7,147 nt of DNA from an uncultured Clostridium sp. (GCA_905192625.1 CAJJLI010000094.1:1-7147), one strand, 5' to 3'. Shown: positions 1 through 6,423, counted from the stretch's first letter. The notes: generated by a model from the letters alone, not told the origin. Numbers and translations: made by a program.

Positions 1-241
1 CGGCTAATTCATCTAGCGCATTCATATCGGCTATATGCACAATTAAAGGATTATCTGACGGTCTCCCCTTCGCTTCATATATACGTCTAGCAGCTGTTTC
101 ATCCAATGCATTCCCACCCAGTCCATAAACCGTTTCTGTAGGGAAAGCCACCAACTGGCCCTGCTTTAACAATTCCGCAGCCTTTTCAAACTCCTTCGAT
201 ATTAAGTTTTTTCTATCTATCGTTTGTATAATTGTTTTCAC
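1..241 (-). CDS. tsaC: L-threonylcarbamoyladenylate synthase, N-terminal part (runs off the left edge)
   Basis: The 80 codons visible encode the N-terminal third of a TsaC/Sua5/YwlC (YrdC-domain) protein. This family makes threonylcarbamoyl-AMP from threonine, bicarbonate and ATP, the first step of the t6A37 modification of ANN-decoding tRNAs in the cytoplasm. The diagnostic stretches are FPTETVYGLGGNA at about residues 33-45 and YEAKGRPSDNPLIVHI at about 54-69, the latter holding the K-x-R and S-x-N substrate-binding residues. The start is a GTG at 239-241. An AGAAGG Shine-Dalgarno site lies seven bases upstream, and no in-frame ATG is better placed. The gene follows the amidase gene by about 129 bases but has its own promoter at 327-356. 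The frame is open to base 1, so the C-terminal portion is missing and a Sua5 C-terminal domain cannot be judged. Family assignment is secure. Confidence 0.93.
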   Translation of the reverse strand, partial: MKTIIQTIDRKNLISKEFEKAAELLKQGQLVAFPTETVYGLGGNALDETAARRIYEAKGRPSDNPLIVHIADMNALDELA

Positions 242-326
242 TTTTCTACCTTCTGTCTTATAATATGAACTTGGTTTAATTCTAAAGTTATCCAAGAATA
301 ACAACAGATATTTAAACAATATTTCT

Positions 327-356
327 ATAATACAGCTAATATCTAGTTTATGTCAA
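327..356 (-). promoter_or_regulatory. sigma-A type promoter for tsaC
   Basis: Reading the minus strand, TTGACA (351-356) and TATTAT (327-332) are separated by 18 bases. The -35 box matches the consensus perfectly and lies only about 14 bases beyond the amidase stop codon. The expected transcript start is near 320, giving an 80-base leader before the GTG start. This suggests tsaC is transcribed independently, even if read-through from the hydrolase genes also occurs. No terminator was seen between the amidase and this promoter. Confidence 0.72.
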
Positions 357-370
357 TATTGAATCACATT

Positions 371-1096
371 CTAATTTAGGAATGAAGTCGCTGCTTCCTG
401 TTCATTTAAGTACTTTAATATGCCTAAATGAATTGCCCATGCAAGCTTTCTTTGATAGTCATCTTTCGAAAGTAGTTCCGCTTCCTTATAATTTGAGAGA
501 AATCCGCATTCAACGATTATAATTGGAGCATTTGCCTTTTTTAATAAAAAATAACTATCATTCGCCTTTTCTATTCTATGATTGTCATCTTTTATTGTAC
601 TTTTTAGCTGTACTTGCATGATATTGGCAAATCTTTTCCCCTCTTCTTGGCTCGTATAATAAAATACTTGTGCCCCGTGGCTGGATTCTTGGGTAAAACT
701 ATTTTGATGAATACTAACCACAACTGCAGCCTCACTATTGTTTATAATCTCAACTCGTTTTTTTAAATCGCTTGCTTTTTTATTCGAATCCGAATCCGAG
801 TATAGCCCCTCATCTGAATCTCTCGTCATAACAACTTTGATATCATTTTGTTCCAACAACTGCTTGAGTTGTTGAGAGATTGCTAAATTAACATCCTTTT
901 CAAGTATATTATTAACACCAATCTTGCCAGGATCAAAGCCTCCGTGACCTGCATCAATCACCACAACTGGATGTTCTTTTTCATTGGAAACTTGACCAAA
1001 CAAGTGCTTCATCGCTTTAATGTTTCGTTCAGACAATAAAAATATAGCTAAGAATAGTAATAAGCAAAAAATAATATTAAAGTGCCTTACTTTCAT
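371..1096 (-). CDS. cwlD: N-acetylmuramoyl-L-alanine amidase, CwlD type (Amidase_3)
   Basis: A 241-residue zinc amidase that cleaves the bond between N-acetylmuramic acid and the stem peptide. CwlD homologues act on spore cortex and help form muramic-delta-lactam, the mark read by germination enzymes. An N-terminal membrane segment spans about residues 8-22, followed by a catalytic domain from about residue 43. Zinc ligands and catalytic residues are visible as DAGHGG (H51), the EKD glutamate (E66), SIHQN (H130) and VECGF (E196). The length is close to that of B. subtilis CwlD (about 237). An in-frame TTG at 1106-1108 would add four residues, but AAAGG directly abuts it; for the ATG at 1096 the same AAAGG lies 12 bases upstream, so the ATG is preferred. 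The gene follows the GH18 gene by 54 bases, probably in one operon. The Amidase_3 family is certain; the CwlD role is inferred from size, membrane anchor and neighbours. Confidence 0.88.
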   Translation of the reverse strand: MKVRHFNIIFCLLLFLAIFLLSERNIKAMKHLFGQVSNEKEHPVVVIDAGHGGFDPGKIGVNNILEKDVNLAISQQLKQLLEQNDIKVVMTRDSDEGLYSDSDSNKKASDLKKRVEIINNSEAAVVVSIHQNSFTQESSHGAQVFYYTSQEEGKRFANIMQVQLKSTIKDDNHRIEKANDSYFLLKKANAPIIIVECGFLSNYKEAELLSKDDYQRKLAWAIHLGILKYLNEQEAATSFLN

Positions 1097-1122
1097 TATA
1101 GAAAACAACCTTTGTCTCTTTT

Positions 1123-1144
1123 CCTATAGTCTATGAAGTATAGG
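1123..1144 (-). repeat. small inverted repeat between the two hydrolase genes
   Basis: CCTATA (1123-1128) and TATAGG (1139-1144) form a perfect six-base stem around a ten-base loop, in the gap between the GH18 stop and the amidase start. No T-run follows on the minus strand, so it does not look like an intrinsic terminator. It could be an mRNA processing or stability element, or chance. Confidence 0.3.
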
Positions 1145-1150
1145 CTTGTC

Positions 1151-2854
1151 TTAATTCACATATTTTTGTATTACATTCCAAACACTTGCTTTTTCAAATC
1201 CCAATCTCCAGCTAGCCACTCCTGCAAGATTTGCCTCACTAATTAATTTCAACTTTCTCTCAAGAGATTCATCTTCTTCTAGCCATACTTTATATATTGC
1301 ATCACCCTTTTGGTACTCTGCATAGTACTGACCTGTCTCTTCGTTCCAAACTGGTGTTACATCATTCTCTTTTAATTTCGCCTCAACGGCTTCCATTCCA
1401 AGTGCTTCAGAAGTTAGAACATTCGCACCTAGTTCAACAGATTCTTTCCAAAGTCTTGTGTAAAATGGAACTGCCATTATAATTTTCTCTGCTGGAACCA
1501 TTGCAAGTGTATTGTTAATTGCATCGTTTACGTAACCAATAGAGGCTACAGAACCTGCTTTTTCTGAACCACTGTAATGTTCATCATAGGCCATTATAAT
1601 AACGTAATCCACTATTTTACCCTGTTCTTCTCGATCATAAAATTTAGAAAACGAAGCAGGGACATAATTATCCACGGACAACACAATTTGATTTGTTCTA
1701 CATTTTACTGATAACTCTCTTAAAAATTGGACATAGTGCGGTCCAGTCTCAAGAGTTAGATTTTCAAAATCAATGTTAATACCATCCAAATTGTATTTTA
1801 TAGCCTGTGCAATTAATTCATTTATTAAACGTTCGCGGCTAGACGTACTAGATAACAAATCATAACTATTCACCGCTGTATCAAAATTATCAACAAGTGC
1901 CCAAACTTCAAGCCCCATATTGTGTGCTTTCTCAATATAACTTTCACTCAATAAAGAGGATATTGTTCCCTCGACACTATTCACCCGGAACCATGTAGGT
2001 GAAATTGTTGTTACATTCTTTGTCTTTTCCATCAATGCAGCCATATTTTCATTTGCTTGCATATTCGTAACTTGGTGCCAAACAAGATTTATCGTATAAT
2101 CTTTCGTTAAGCTTGTATACTCTGGAAATGTCTTTGTACTTTTCTTAGCTTCATAGTAAGAGTCACCAATGTGTTTGTTTTGAACAAATCCCCTTACTCC
2201 ATCTTTGGTCATAACTTTTGTAAATCCCTTTGCGCCACTTCCTCCGGCATCTATCAATAACAATTGCTCCCCAACTTCTACGTCGCTAACAATAGGACTT
2301 TTGATACTTGCACCAGTTCTAACCTTAGTTTCCTTCGTAGCATCTGCATATAAATAATCGCCCCAAGTACACTCAACCATAACTCTTTCTGGGTTTTCAT
2401 AAAATGTATATGTGATATCTGAATATTTTTCAACAAAATCCAATGCGACATAGACTTGATCGCCAACCATTTTTACAATAACATAGTTTTCTGTACTCTT
2501 GGGTTTATTTACATAATAATCCTTGCTTCCAAGCTCTGCTTTTATAATTTCTGTAGGTGTTGTATAGATTAAATAATTTTCTTTTGCATCCCAATAAAAT
2601 CTGTGATTGAATTTATCCGTAATCGTATCTAGATCAATATAAATTGTTCCATCAATTATTTTTGCATTCTTATCATAGACCTTATCATCTAGCATTAGCA
2701 TTGCTTCACCTTCTGGAACAGTATAGTATTCAGACAATTCTAAATATTCTTTGTTTGGTGTATATTTTTTAATTAAAGCTACAACTACAAGAGTGATTAT
2801 TACGAGAACCACTGCAGCAGTACCAAAAATTGCCTGTTTTGCTTTTTTGTCCAT
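1151..2854 (-). CDS. membrane-anchored GH18 family wall hydrolase with stalk and SH3 domains
   Basis: A 567-residue cell-surface glycoside hydrolase, likely a peptidoglycan-active N-acetylglucosaminidase of the YaaH/SleL-like GH18 group rather than a true chitinase. A cytoplasmic basic tail and a signal-anchor helix (about 9-29) come first. A region at about 45-160 resembles copper-amine-oxidase N-terminal stalk domains (IYIDLDTITDKF). A bacterial SH3 domain follows at about 168-230 (KVRTGASIKSPIVSDVEVGE), then a GH18 barrel at about 250-560. The catalytic strand is DGINIDFEN (357-365), with proton donor E364 and D362; the family's middle Asp is Asn360. MAYDEHY (421-427) and W549 fit the conserved Tyr and final-strand Trp of the fold. 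The ATG has AAGAGG six bases upstream. It is the first gene of a probable operon with the amidase, so the pair would cut glycan and peptide linkages in the same wall layer. The exact substrate cannot be read from sequence. Confidence 0.9.
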   Translation of the reverse strand: MDKKAKQAIFGTAAVVLVIITLVVVALIKKYTPNKEYLELSEYYTVPEGEAMLMLDDKVYDKNAKIIDGTIYIDLDTITDKFNHRFYWDAKENYLIYTTPTEIIKAELGSKDYYVNKPKSTENYVIVKMVGDQVYVALDFVEKYSDITYTFYENPERVMVECTWGDYLYADATKETKVRTGASIKSPIVSDVEVGEQLLLIDAGGSGAKGFTKVMTKDGVRGFVQNKHIGDSYYEAKKSTKTFPEYTSLTKDYTINLVWHQVTNMQANENMAALMEKTKNVTTISPTWFRVNSVEGTISSLLSESYIEKAHNMGLEVWALVDNFDTAVNSYDLLSSTSSRERLINELIAQAIKYNLDGINIDFENLTLETGPHYVQFLRELSVKCRTNQIVLSVDNYVPASFSKFYDREEQGKIVDYVIIMAYDEHYSGSEKAGSVASIGYVNDAINNTLAMVPAEKIIMAVPFYTRLWKESVELGANVLTSEALGMEAVEAKLKENDVTPVWNEETGQYYAEYQKGDAIYKVWLEEDESLERKLKLISEANLAGVASWRLGFEKASVWNVIQKYVN

Positions 2855-2896
2855 GCCTAACCTCTTTTCTGCAAATATTTATATTTTACGACAAAC

Positions 2897-2925
2897 ATTA
2901 TAGCATTATTTTTACTTATCGTCAT
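2897..2925 (-). promoter_or_regulatory. candidate extended -10 promoter for the GH18-amidase operon
   Basis: On the minus strand TATAAT (2897-2902) is preceded by TGC, forming an extended -10 (TGnTATAAT). A weaker -35, ATGACG (2920-2925, four of six matches to TTGACA), lies 17 bases upstream. The predicted start near 2890 leaves a leader of about 35 bases. It looks vegetative; a sporulation sigma-factor promoter was not evident, although cwlD homologues are often sporulation-controlled. Confidence 0.55.
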
Positions 2926-2976
2926 TAGATTTTCGTAAATATCAATAGAAATTTGCAAAATTTTGAAAAAGGTAAT

Positions 2977-3065
2977 AGAAAGAGCTATTTCTTACAAAGT
3001 TCCATAAACAATAACAGTGTTTGAGGGTCTGTTTTAGGGTCAGAATTGTAAGAAATGCTCTTTCT
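2977..3065. repeat. long imperfect hairpin in the 371-base spacer, possible bidirectional terminator
   Basis: The arms 2977-2995 and 3048-3065 are inverted complements (AGAAAGAG plus ATTTCTTAC, with one bulged base), and pairing can extend a few bases further on both sides. The loop of about 50 bases holds AGGGTC twice, at 3024-3029 and 3036-3041, exactly 12 bases apart. T-rich stretches lie beyond both ends, but not directly adjacent, so termination of the kinase/ParA-like transcript (minus strand, about 160 bases past its stop) is possible rather than clear. The rest of the gap between 2855 and 3225 holds the GH18 promoter and an orphan ribosome-binding site, with no gene I can support. Confidence 0.45.
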
Positions 3066-3160
3066 TTATTTCATTTTTCAATTTCACTGCTTGTTAATAT
3101 GTAGCAAAACAGTATTATTTATACAAGGTATGTGCAAATATATTTACTAAATGGATGGAT

Positions 3161-3177
3161 AAGGAGGTAATATTGTG
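3161..3177 (+). promoter_or_regulatory. orphan Shine-Dalgarno site followed by GTG
   Basis: AAGGAGGT (3161-3168) is a near-perfect ribosome-binding sequence on the plus strand, six bases before a GTG (3175-3177). The frame closes after only seven codons, at the TGA at 3196-3198. No plus-strand gene follows. It may be the relic of a deleted gene, a tiny leader peptide, or chance. Confidence 0.25.
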
Positions 3178-3225
3178 ATATGTTACTTCTATCCTTGACC
3201 AATTAAAATAATTTTTGCTAGCATA

Positions 3226-3855
3226 TCATTTATGATTCATAAGACTGCGAAATGTCCCAATGGCATCTTTACTAGGATGTAATATGTTTGGTTCTAATCC
3301 AATCACATAATAGTTAAAAAAACCATTGATGTTTGATTTTTGCTTCTTTGTTGACAAATTATTAATAACACACCAAGAACTTAGGTCTTTAATGTTAGCA
3401 AACATCTCTTCAAGTTTTTTCCACACAATACGTTGCCACGGAGCAGTGGTTCCCACAACTATTTTTAAATCACAACGTAATAACTCATTTACCGCCTGTT
3501 TATAGTTTCCCCCTAAGTCAATTAAGCAATAATCGTAACTTGAGTTGCGATAGTTACCAATTTCCTGGGTTACCGCCTGTCCGACAAATGTAATGTTTCG
3601 ATAGGAGAATTTATTTGTATTCGTACTTTCTGATTGCACGTGGTACATTTTTTCTAGTGACCCAATATCATCTTTCCCACTTGCTTCAATTACAACCACC
3701 TTATAACCACATACATCTGACAAATAAAAAGCTAGTAATAACGTTAAGTGAGTTACTCCTACATATCTACACATTCCATAAATACCAATGACAGAAGTTC
3801 CTTTTCTAAGGCTTCTTTTTGATATTTTCCTATATAATATTGGATTTTTATGCAT
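3226..3855 (-). CDS. ParA/TadZ-like P-loop protein with degenerate Walker A
   Basis: A 209-residue soluble protein with the fold pattern of MinD/ParA/TadZ ATPases. Strand 1 and the P-loop read SVIGIYGMCRYVGVTHLTLL (21-40). Aligned to KGGVGKTT, the P-loop lysine is Val34 and the next residues are T35-H36, so the nucleotide site is non-canonical. KVVVIEAS (52-59) sits where ParA proteins have their second strand. YDYCLIDLGG (107-116) is a Walker B-like strand with D113, and KIVVGTTAPWQ (131-141) and VINN (163-166) match later strands. No membrane segment is present. The ATG has GGAGGA three bases upstream, a tight spacing. The protein resembles the C-terminal domain of the kinase encoded just upstream, and both genes are probably in one transcript. 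TadZ/CpaE-like proteins localise pilus machinery, but no pilus gene is visible here, so the role is unknown. Confidence 0.75.
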   Translation of the reverse strand: MHKNPILYRKISKRSLRKGTSVIGIYGMCRYVGVTHLTLLLAFYLSDVCGYKVVVIEASGKDDIGSLEKMYHVQSESTNTNKFSYRNITFVGQAVTQEIGNYRNSSYDYCLIDLGGNYKQAVNELLRCDLKIVVGTTAPWQRIVWKKLEEMFANIKDLSSWCVINNLSTKKQKSNINGFFNYYVIGLEPNILHPSKDAIGTFRSLMNHK

Positions 3856-3865
3856 AACTCCTCCA

Positions 3866-3961
3866 TCACTTACTTGCTTTCTCTTGACGAAATTCCACTT
3901 CTTTGTCTTTCATACTTATGTTACAATTCTTAAACATATCCAATCCAATCGATGAGTTCAT
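3866..3961 (-). CDS. possible 31-residue micro-ORF in the kinase / ParA-like gap
   Basis: An ATG at 3959-3961, three bases past the kinase stop, opens a frame of 31 codons ending in TGA at 3866-3868, ten bases before the ParA-like start. It occupies nearly all of the 109-base gap. Internal ATGs lie at codons 9 and 17. The peptide begins MNSSIGLDMF and ends in a charged segment, EFRQEKASK; it has no membrane segment and I do not recognise it. There is no convincing Shine-Dalgarno site, so translation would need coupling to the kinase stop. It may equally be untranslated spacer. Confidence 0.22.
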   Translation of the reverse strand: MNSSIGLDMFKNCNISMKDKEVEFRQEKASK

Positions 3962-3964
3962 ACA

Positions 3965-5308
3965 TTATAAAAAATCTTGTAATATTTGAAAGAATAGCTC
4001 CTCCATCACTGCTGTTTTATTATACAAGACGATACGCGGTTCATACGGCACCCGCAAACATTTTTTTCTCTTCATATTCTTAACAACTACTTGGAAATCC
4101 AATGCACTGGTAAAATTAAATAAATAAAAAATACCTTCATTCCTTTTACAAAGTTCTATGCATCGTTCAGCATCATCTAATTCCCACTGTTTAGCACCTA
4201 ACACTACAATAGAGCGATCTGCTTTTATAAAATCTTCATAGTTGTCCTCATTTAAGACCCCATAATCTTTTATTATAATTTTATACTGACTTTCAACCAT
4301 TAAGTCCCTTATCGTATCACGATGAAAGCATGGAATCTCATATAAATAATACCCCTCCTCTCTATAATTTTTCATGCTAGTTCTTCTCGCTATTGCAAAT
4401 AGATCTAAATTTTCATTACACTCAAGGTAACTACATGATATATTATAAAGTTTCAAAAAATTTGCCATCTGTAATGCTATGTGTGTAACCCCAATTCGAT
4501 GCATGGCACCTGCAATCGCAATGCTTGTAATATGTTCCGTATTTATATTTTTCTTCAGATTGTTTTGAATATCAGACAAACTTTTGTGTAGTTCCTTAAT
4601 GGAAGTATACCTTTGAAATGCTTGCATTCTTAAACATCGATTTACAATACGTTTTAGCCCCTTACTGCATGAGTTTGAAAAATCTATGTTTTTCCCTTTT
4701 TCTAATGCATAATCTTTTCCCAATATCATATAGTAAAGCAACATACCTATTCCGTATATATCTGCACGTTCGTCTAGATGTTTTGTTAAATACTGTTCTG
4801 GAGATGCAAACCACGGTGTACCAAACATAAAATCACTAGGGCTAGCACGGTGGTTTGAGCTTCCAAAGTCAACTAAATATACTTGTCCATTGTTGATTAA
4901 TATATTATCGGGTTTTAAGTCGAGATACAAAATAGCTTGTTCTCTTGAATGCAAGAATTGGATTAAATCACAGATTTGGATTGCATAAGATAAAATTGTT
5001 TTTTCTTGAAGTTTAATTGTTTGACATATTTCTTTTAAAGATTCGCCTTCCATAAACTGTTCCACGATATAAAAGGAACCATCATCTTCTTCGATATCAT
5101 AAATTTGTGGAATGCAAGGATGTTTGAGAAGTTTCATGACACGTGCTTCCCTTATCAATTGCTCATAGCAAGGGGAAGCCTTATAGATTTTTTTAATAAT
5201 TCGATAACATTGTAACCTGATATGTAAAACTAAATATACTGTACTATATTCACTTTTACTAATGACTTTAATAACGCGGTATTTTTCAAATAATATTAAC
5301 TCACTCAT
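3965..5308 (-). CDS. Ser/Thr protein kinase fused to a ParA/TadZ-like C-terminal domain
   Basis: A 447-residue cytoplasmic protein with no membrane segment. Residues 1-250 form a Hanks-type kinase. Visible are K39 (IIK), helix-C E54 (REAR), the catalytic loop YLDLKPDN (128-135, base D130), DFG at 147-149, the activation-segment end FASPEQ (167-172) and D183 (ADIYG). Two departures stand out: the glycine loop reads ISKSEYSTVY (16-25), with serine at all three glycine positions, and HRD is Y-L-D. Residues 261-447 form a ParA-like domain starting SIAIAGAMHRIGVTHIAL (262-279), with a Walker B-like strand YKIIIKDYG (342-350). The P-loop lysine is again Val. This half resembles the next protein downstream. 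It lacks the transmembrane and PASTA repeats of PrkC/PknB, so it is not the wall-sensing kinase. The ATG has AAAGGAG three bases upstream. The kinase family is certain; activity and targets are not. Confidence 0.88.
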   Translation of the reverse strand: MSELILFEKYRVIKVISKSEYSTVYLVLHIRLQCYRIIKKIYKASPCYEQLIREARVMKLLKHPCIPQIYDIEEDDGSFYIVEQFMEGESLKEICQTIKLQEKTILSYAIQICDLIQFLHSREQAILYLDLKPDNILINNGQVYLVDFGSSNHRASPSDFMFGTPWFASPEQYLTKHLDERADIYGIGMLLYYMILGKDYALEKGKNIDFSNSCSKGLKRIVNRCLRMQAFQRYTSIKELHKSLSDIQNNLKKNINTEHITSIAIAGAMHRIGVTHIALQMANFLKLYNISCSYLECNENLDLFAIARRTSMKNYREEGYYLYEIPCFHRDTIRDLMVESQYKIIIKDYGVLNEDNYEDFIKADRSIVVLGAKQWELDDAERCIELCKRNEGIFYLFNFTSALDFQVVVKNMKRKKCLRVPYEPRIVLYNKTAVMEELFFQILQDFL

Positions 5309-5360
5309 TCGCTCCTTTCTGTCCGATATTAATCTGGAAAATATAACATATTACGCTTTT

Positions 5361-5389
5361 ATTATAGTAAATCTTTGTAAATTTTGCAA
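5361..5389 (-). promoter_or_regulatory. sigma-A type promoter for the kinase / ParA-like operon
   Basis: On the minus strand TTGCAA (5384-5389) and a perfect TATAAT (5361-5366) are separated by 17 bases. The expected start is near 5354, giving a leader of about 45 bases to the kinase ATG. No other promoter is evident between the kinase and the ParA-like gene, supporting a shared transcript. Confidence 0.75.
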
Positions 5390-5420
5390 TGAATTTAATC
5401 TTAATTACTAAACAATAATT

Positions 5421-5465
5421 TAACAAATATTTGTTAGTAATGCCGATACCAGTATCGTGTATACT
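5421..5465. promoter_or_regulatory. cluster of palindromes between kinase and mecA, candidate operators
   Basis: A perfect 16-base palindrome, TAACAAATATTTGTTA, lies at 5421-5436. It is followed by CGATAC-CA-GTATCG at 5444-5457 and an overlapping AGTAT / ATACT repeat (5451-5455 and 5461-5465). They sit upstream of the kinase -35 and about 80 bases before the mecA -35, a usual place for a regulator of either gene. The halves resemble Rex half-sites but are in the opposite orientation. The regulator is unknown. The rest of the 325-base spacer (5309-5633) holds the two promoters and AT-rich sequence, with no gene. Confidence 0.4.
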
Positions 5466-5545
5466 CCCTATTCATTGTAATTTTAAATTTATATTATTTT
5501 TTAATTGTATTGATAAATTTAAAGATTATCGTAAATATTATGATA

Positions 5546-5574
5546 TTGACTTATACTATAAATTACATTATACT
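5546..5574 (+). promoter_or_regulatory. sigma-A type promoter for mecA
   Basis: TTGACT (5546-5551) and TATACT (5569-5574) are 17 bases apart on the plus strand, each with one mismatch to consensus. The predicted start near 5581 leaves a leader of about 53 bases before the mecA ATG. No CtsR-type repeat (GGTCAAA motif) was found near it, although clp genes often carry one. Confidence 0.72.
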
Positions 5575-5633
5575 TTGTTTACAATACCATAGTATCTCAA
5601 ATTAACTCATTACTTAGAAAGGGGTGTGATTCT

Positions 5634-6419
5634 ATGAAAATTGAAAAAATAAGCGACACACAAATACGTTGTACCTTAAACAAGGAAGACTTAGTTGATC
5701 GAGAATTACGTATAAGTGAACTTGCGTATGGCAGTGAAAAAGCAAAACAGCTTTTTAAAGATATGATGCAACAAGCATCGTATGAATTCGGATTTGAAGC
5801 AGATGATATCCCTCTTATGATTGAAGCTATCCCTGTTTCTGCAGAGTGCTTAGTACTAGTTATAACAAAAGTAGAAGACCCGGATGAGTTAGACACCCGT
5901 TTTTCAAATTTTACACCATATGCAGATAAAGAAGAGACAATTGAAGAAGCTGAGGATGATGATGCCTATGCTGATGAAATATTAAATTGCTTTGAACAAA
6001 TCGGAGAGCTACTTGGTAGCCGAGAACAAAAAGAGATGAACCGTGCAAACAAATCATCAAACGCAAGTGATTCTTCCAAAGATGATACTGATGATGATAC
6101 GAAAACAACGGTTAACATAGCTCCTAATTTAAGCAAAACTTTTACATTCCGCACCTTAGCGGAGGTAAACTCATTATCCAGAATCATAGCTCCATTTTAC
6201 CACGGTATAAATACATTATATAAAAACCCATTAAACTCAAAGTATTATTTGGTTGTTCATATATCCGATCATACTCCTGAAGAATTTAATAAGGTTTGTA
6301 ATATTATTTCTGAATTTGGTAGAACGGAACATGTAAACTATGCAAGTGTTTCTTATTATGAAGAACATTTCGAAAAAATTGTAGATAAGAATGCAGTTCA
6401 AGTATTATATAAACTCTAA
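5634..6419 (+). CDS. mecA: MecA adaptor protein for the ClpCP protease
   Basis: A 261-residue cytoplasmic adaptor that delivers substrates to ClpC and stimulates assembly of the active ClpC hexamer; in Bacillus it targets the competence regulator ComK. The N-terminal substrate-binding domain (about 1-90) begins MKIEKISDTQIRCTLNKEDL and contains the characteristic DMMQQASYEFGFE (43-55), with DPDELDTRF at 82-90. A low-complexity acidic linker follows, with acidic clusters at about 99-115 and 146-156 (DSSKDDTDDD). The ClpC-binding C-terminal domain spans about 168-261 (TFRTLAEVNSLSRIIAPFY, then YYEEHFEKIV near the end). AAAGGGGTG lies seven bases before the ATG, a clear start. The gene diverges from the kinase and ends in a strong terminator shared with the opposing small gene. 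ComK is not expected in clostridia, so the natural substrates here are unknown. Confidence 0.93.
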   Translation: MKIEKISDTQIRCTLNKEDLVDRELRISELAYGSEKAKQLFKDMMQQASYEFGFEADDIPLMIEAIPVSAECLVLVITKVEDPDELDTRFSNFTPYADKEETIEEAEDDDAYADEILNCFEQIGELLGSREQKEMNRANKSSNASDSSKDDTDDDTKTTVNIAPNLSKTFTFRTLAEVNSLSRIIAPFYHGINTLYKNPLNSKYYLVVHISDHTPEEFNKVCNIISEFGRTEHVNYASVSYYEEHFEKIVDKNAVQVLYKL

Positions 6420-6423
6420 AAAA

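Noticed and set aside
270..296. Weak hairpin (CTTGG / CCAAG) in the tsaC leader, considered as a riboswitch or terminator
   Set aside because: Only five clean base pairs, no T-run and no conserved riboswitch-like core.
1097..1108. TTG start four codons upstream of the chosen amidase ATG
   Set aside because: AAAGG directly abuts the TTG, leaving no spacing, and ATG is the commoner start; the extra residues would not change the protein's features.
1297..2466. Short open frames on either strand within the GH18 gene
   Set aside because: They overlap a long, well-supported gene and their translations have no domain signature.
3176..3228. TGATATG / CATATCA inverted repeat near the ParA-like stop, considered as a terminator
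   Set aside because: A seven-base AT-rich stem with a loop of about 39 bases and no T-run is too weak to support.
4618..4830. Plus-strand 70-residue open frame opposite the kinase
   Set aside because: It lies inside the kinase catalytic domain on the other strand, with no ribosome-binding site and no recognisable family.
5421..5436. Rex redox-repressor operator
   Set aside because: Rex sites have TTGTTA first and TAACAA second; here the half-sites are in the opposite order, so the match is only superficial.
5597..6187. Minus-strand open frames opposite mecA (65-99 residues)
   Set aside because: They are antisense shadows of a clear mecA gene, have serine-rich or low-complexity translations, and lack convincing ribosome-binding sites.
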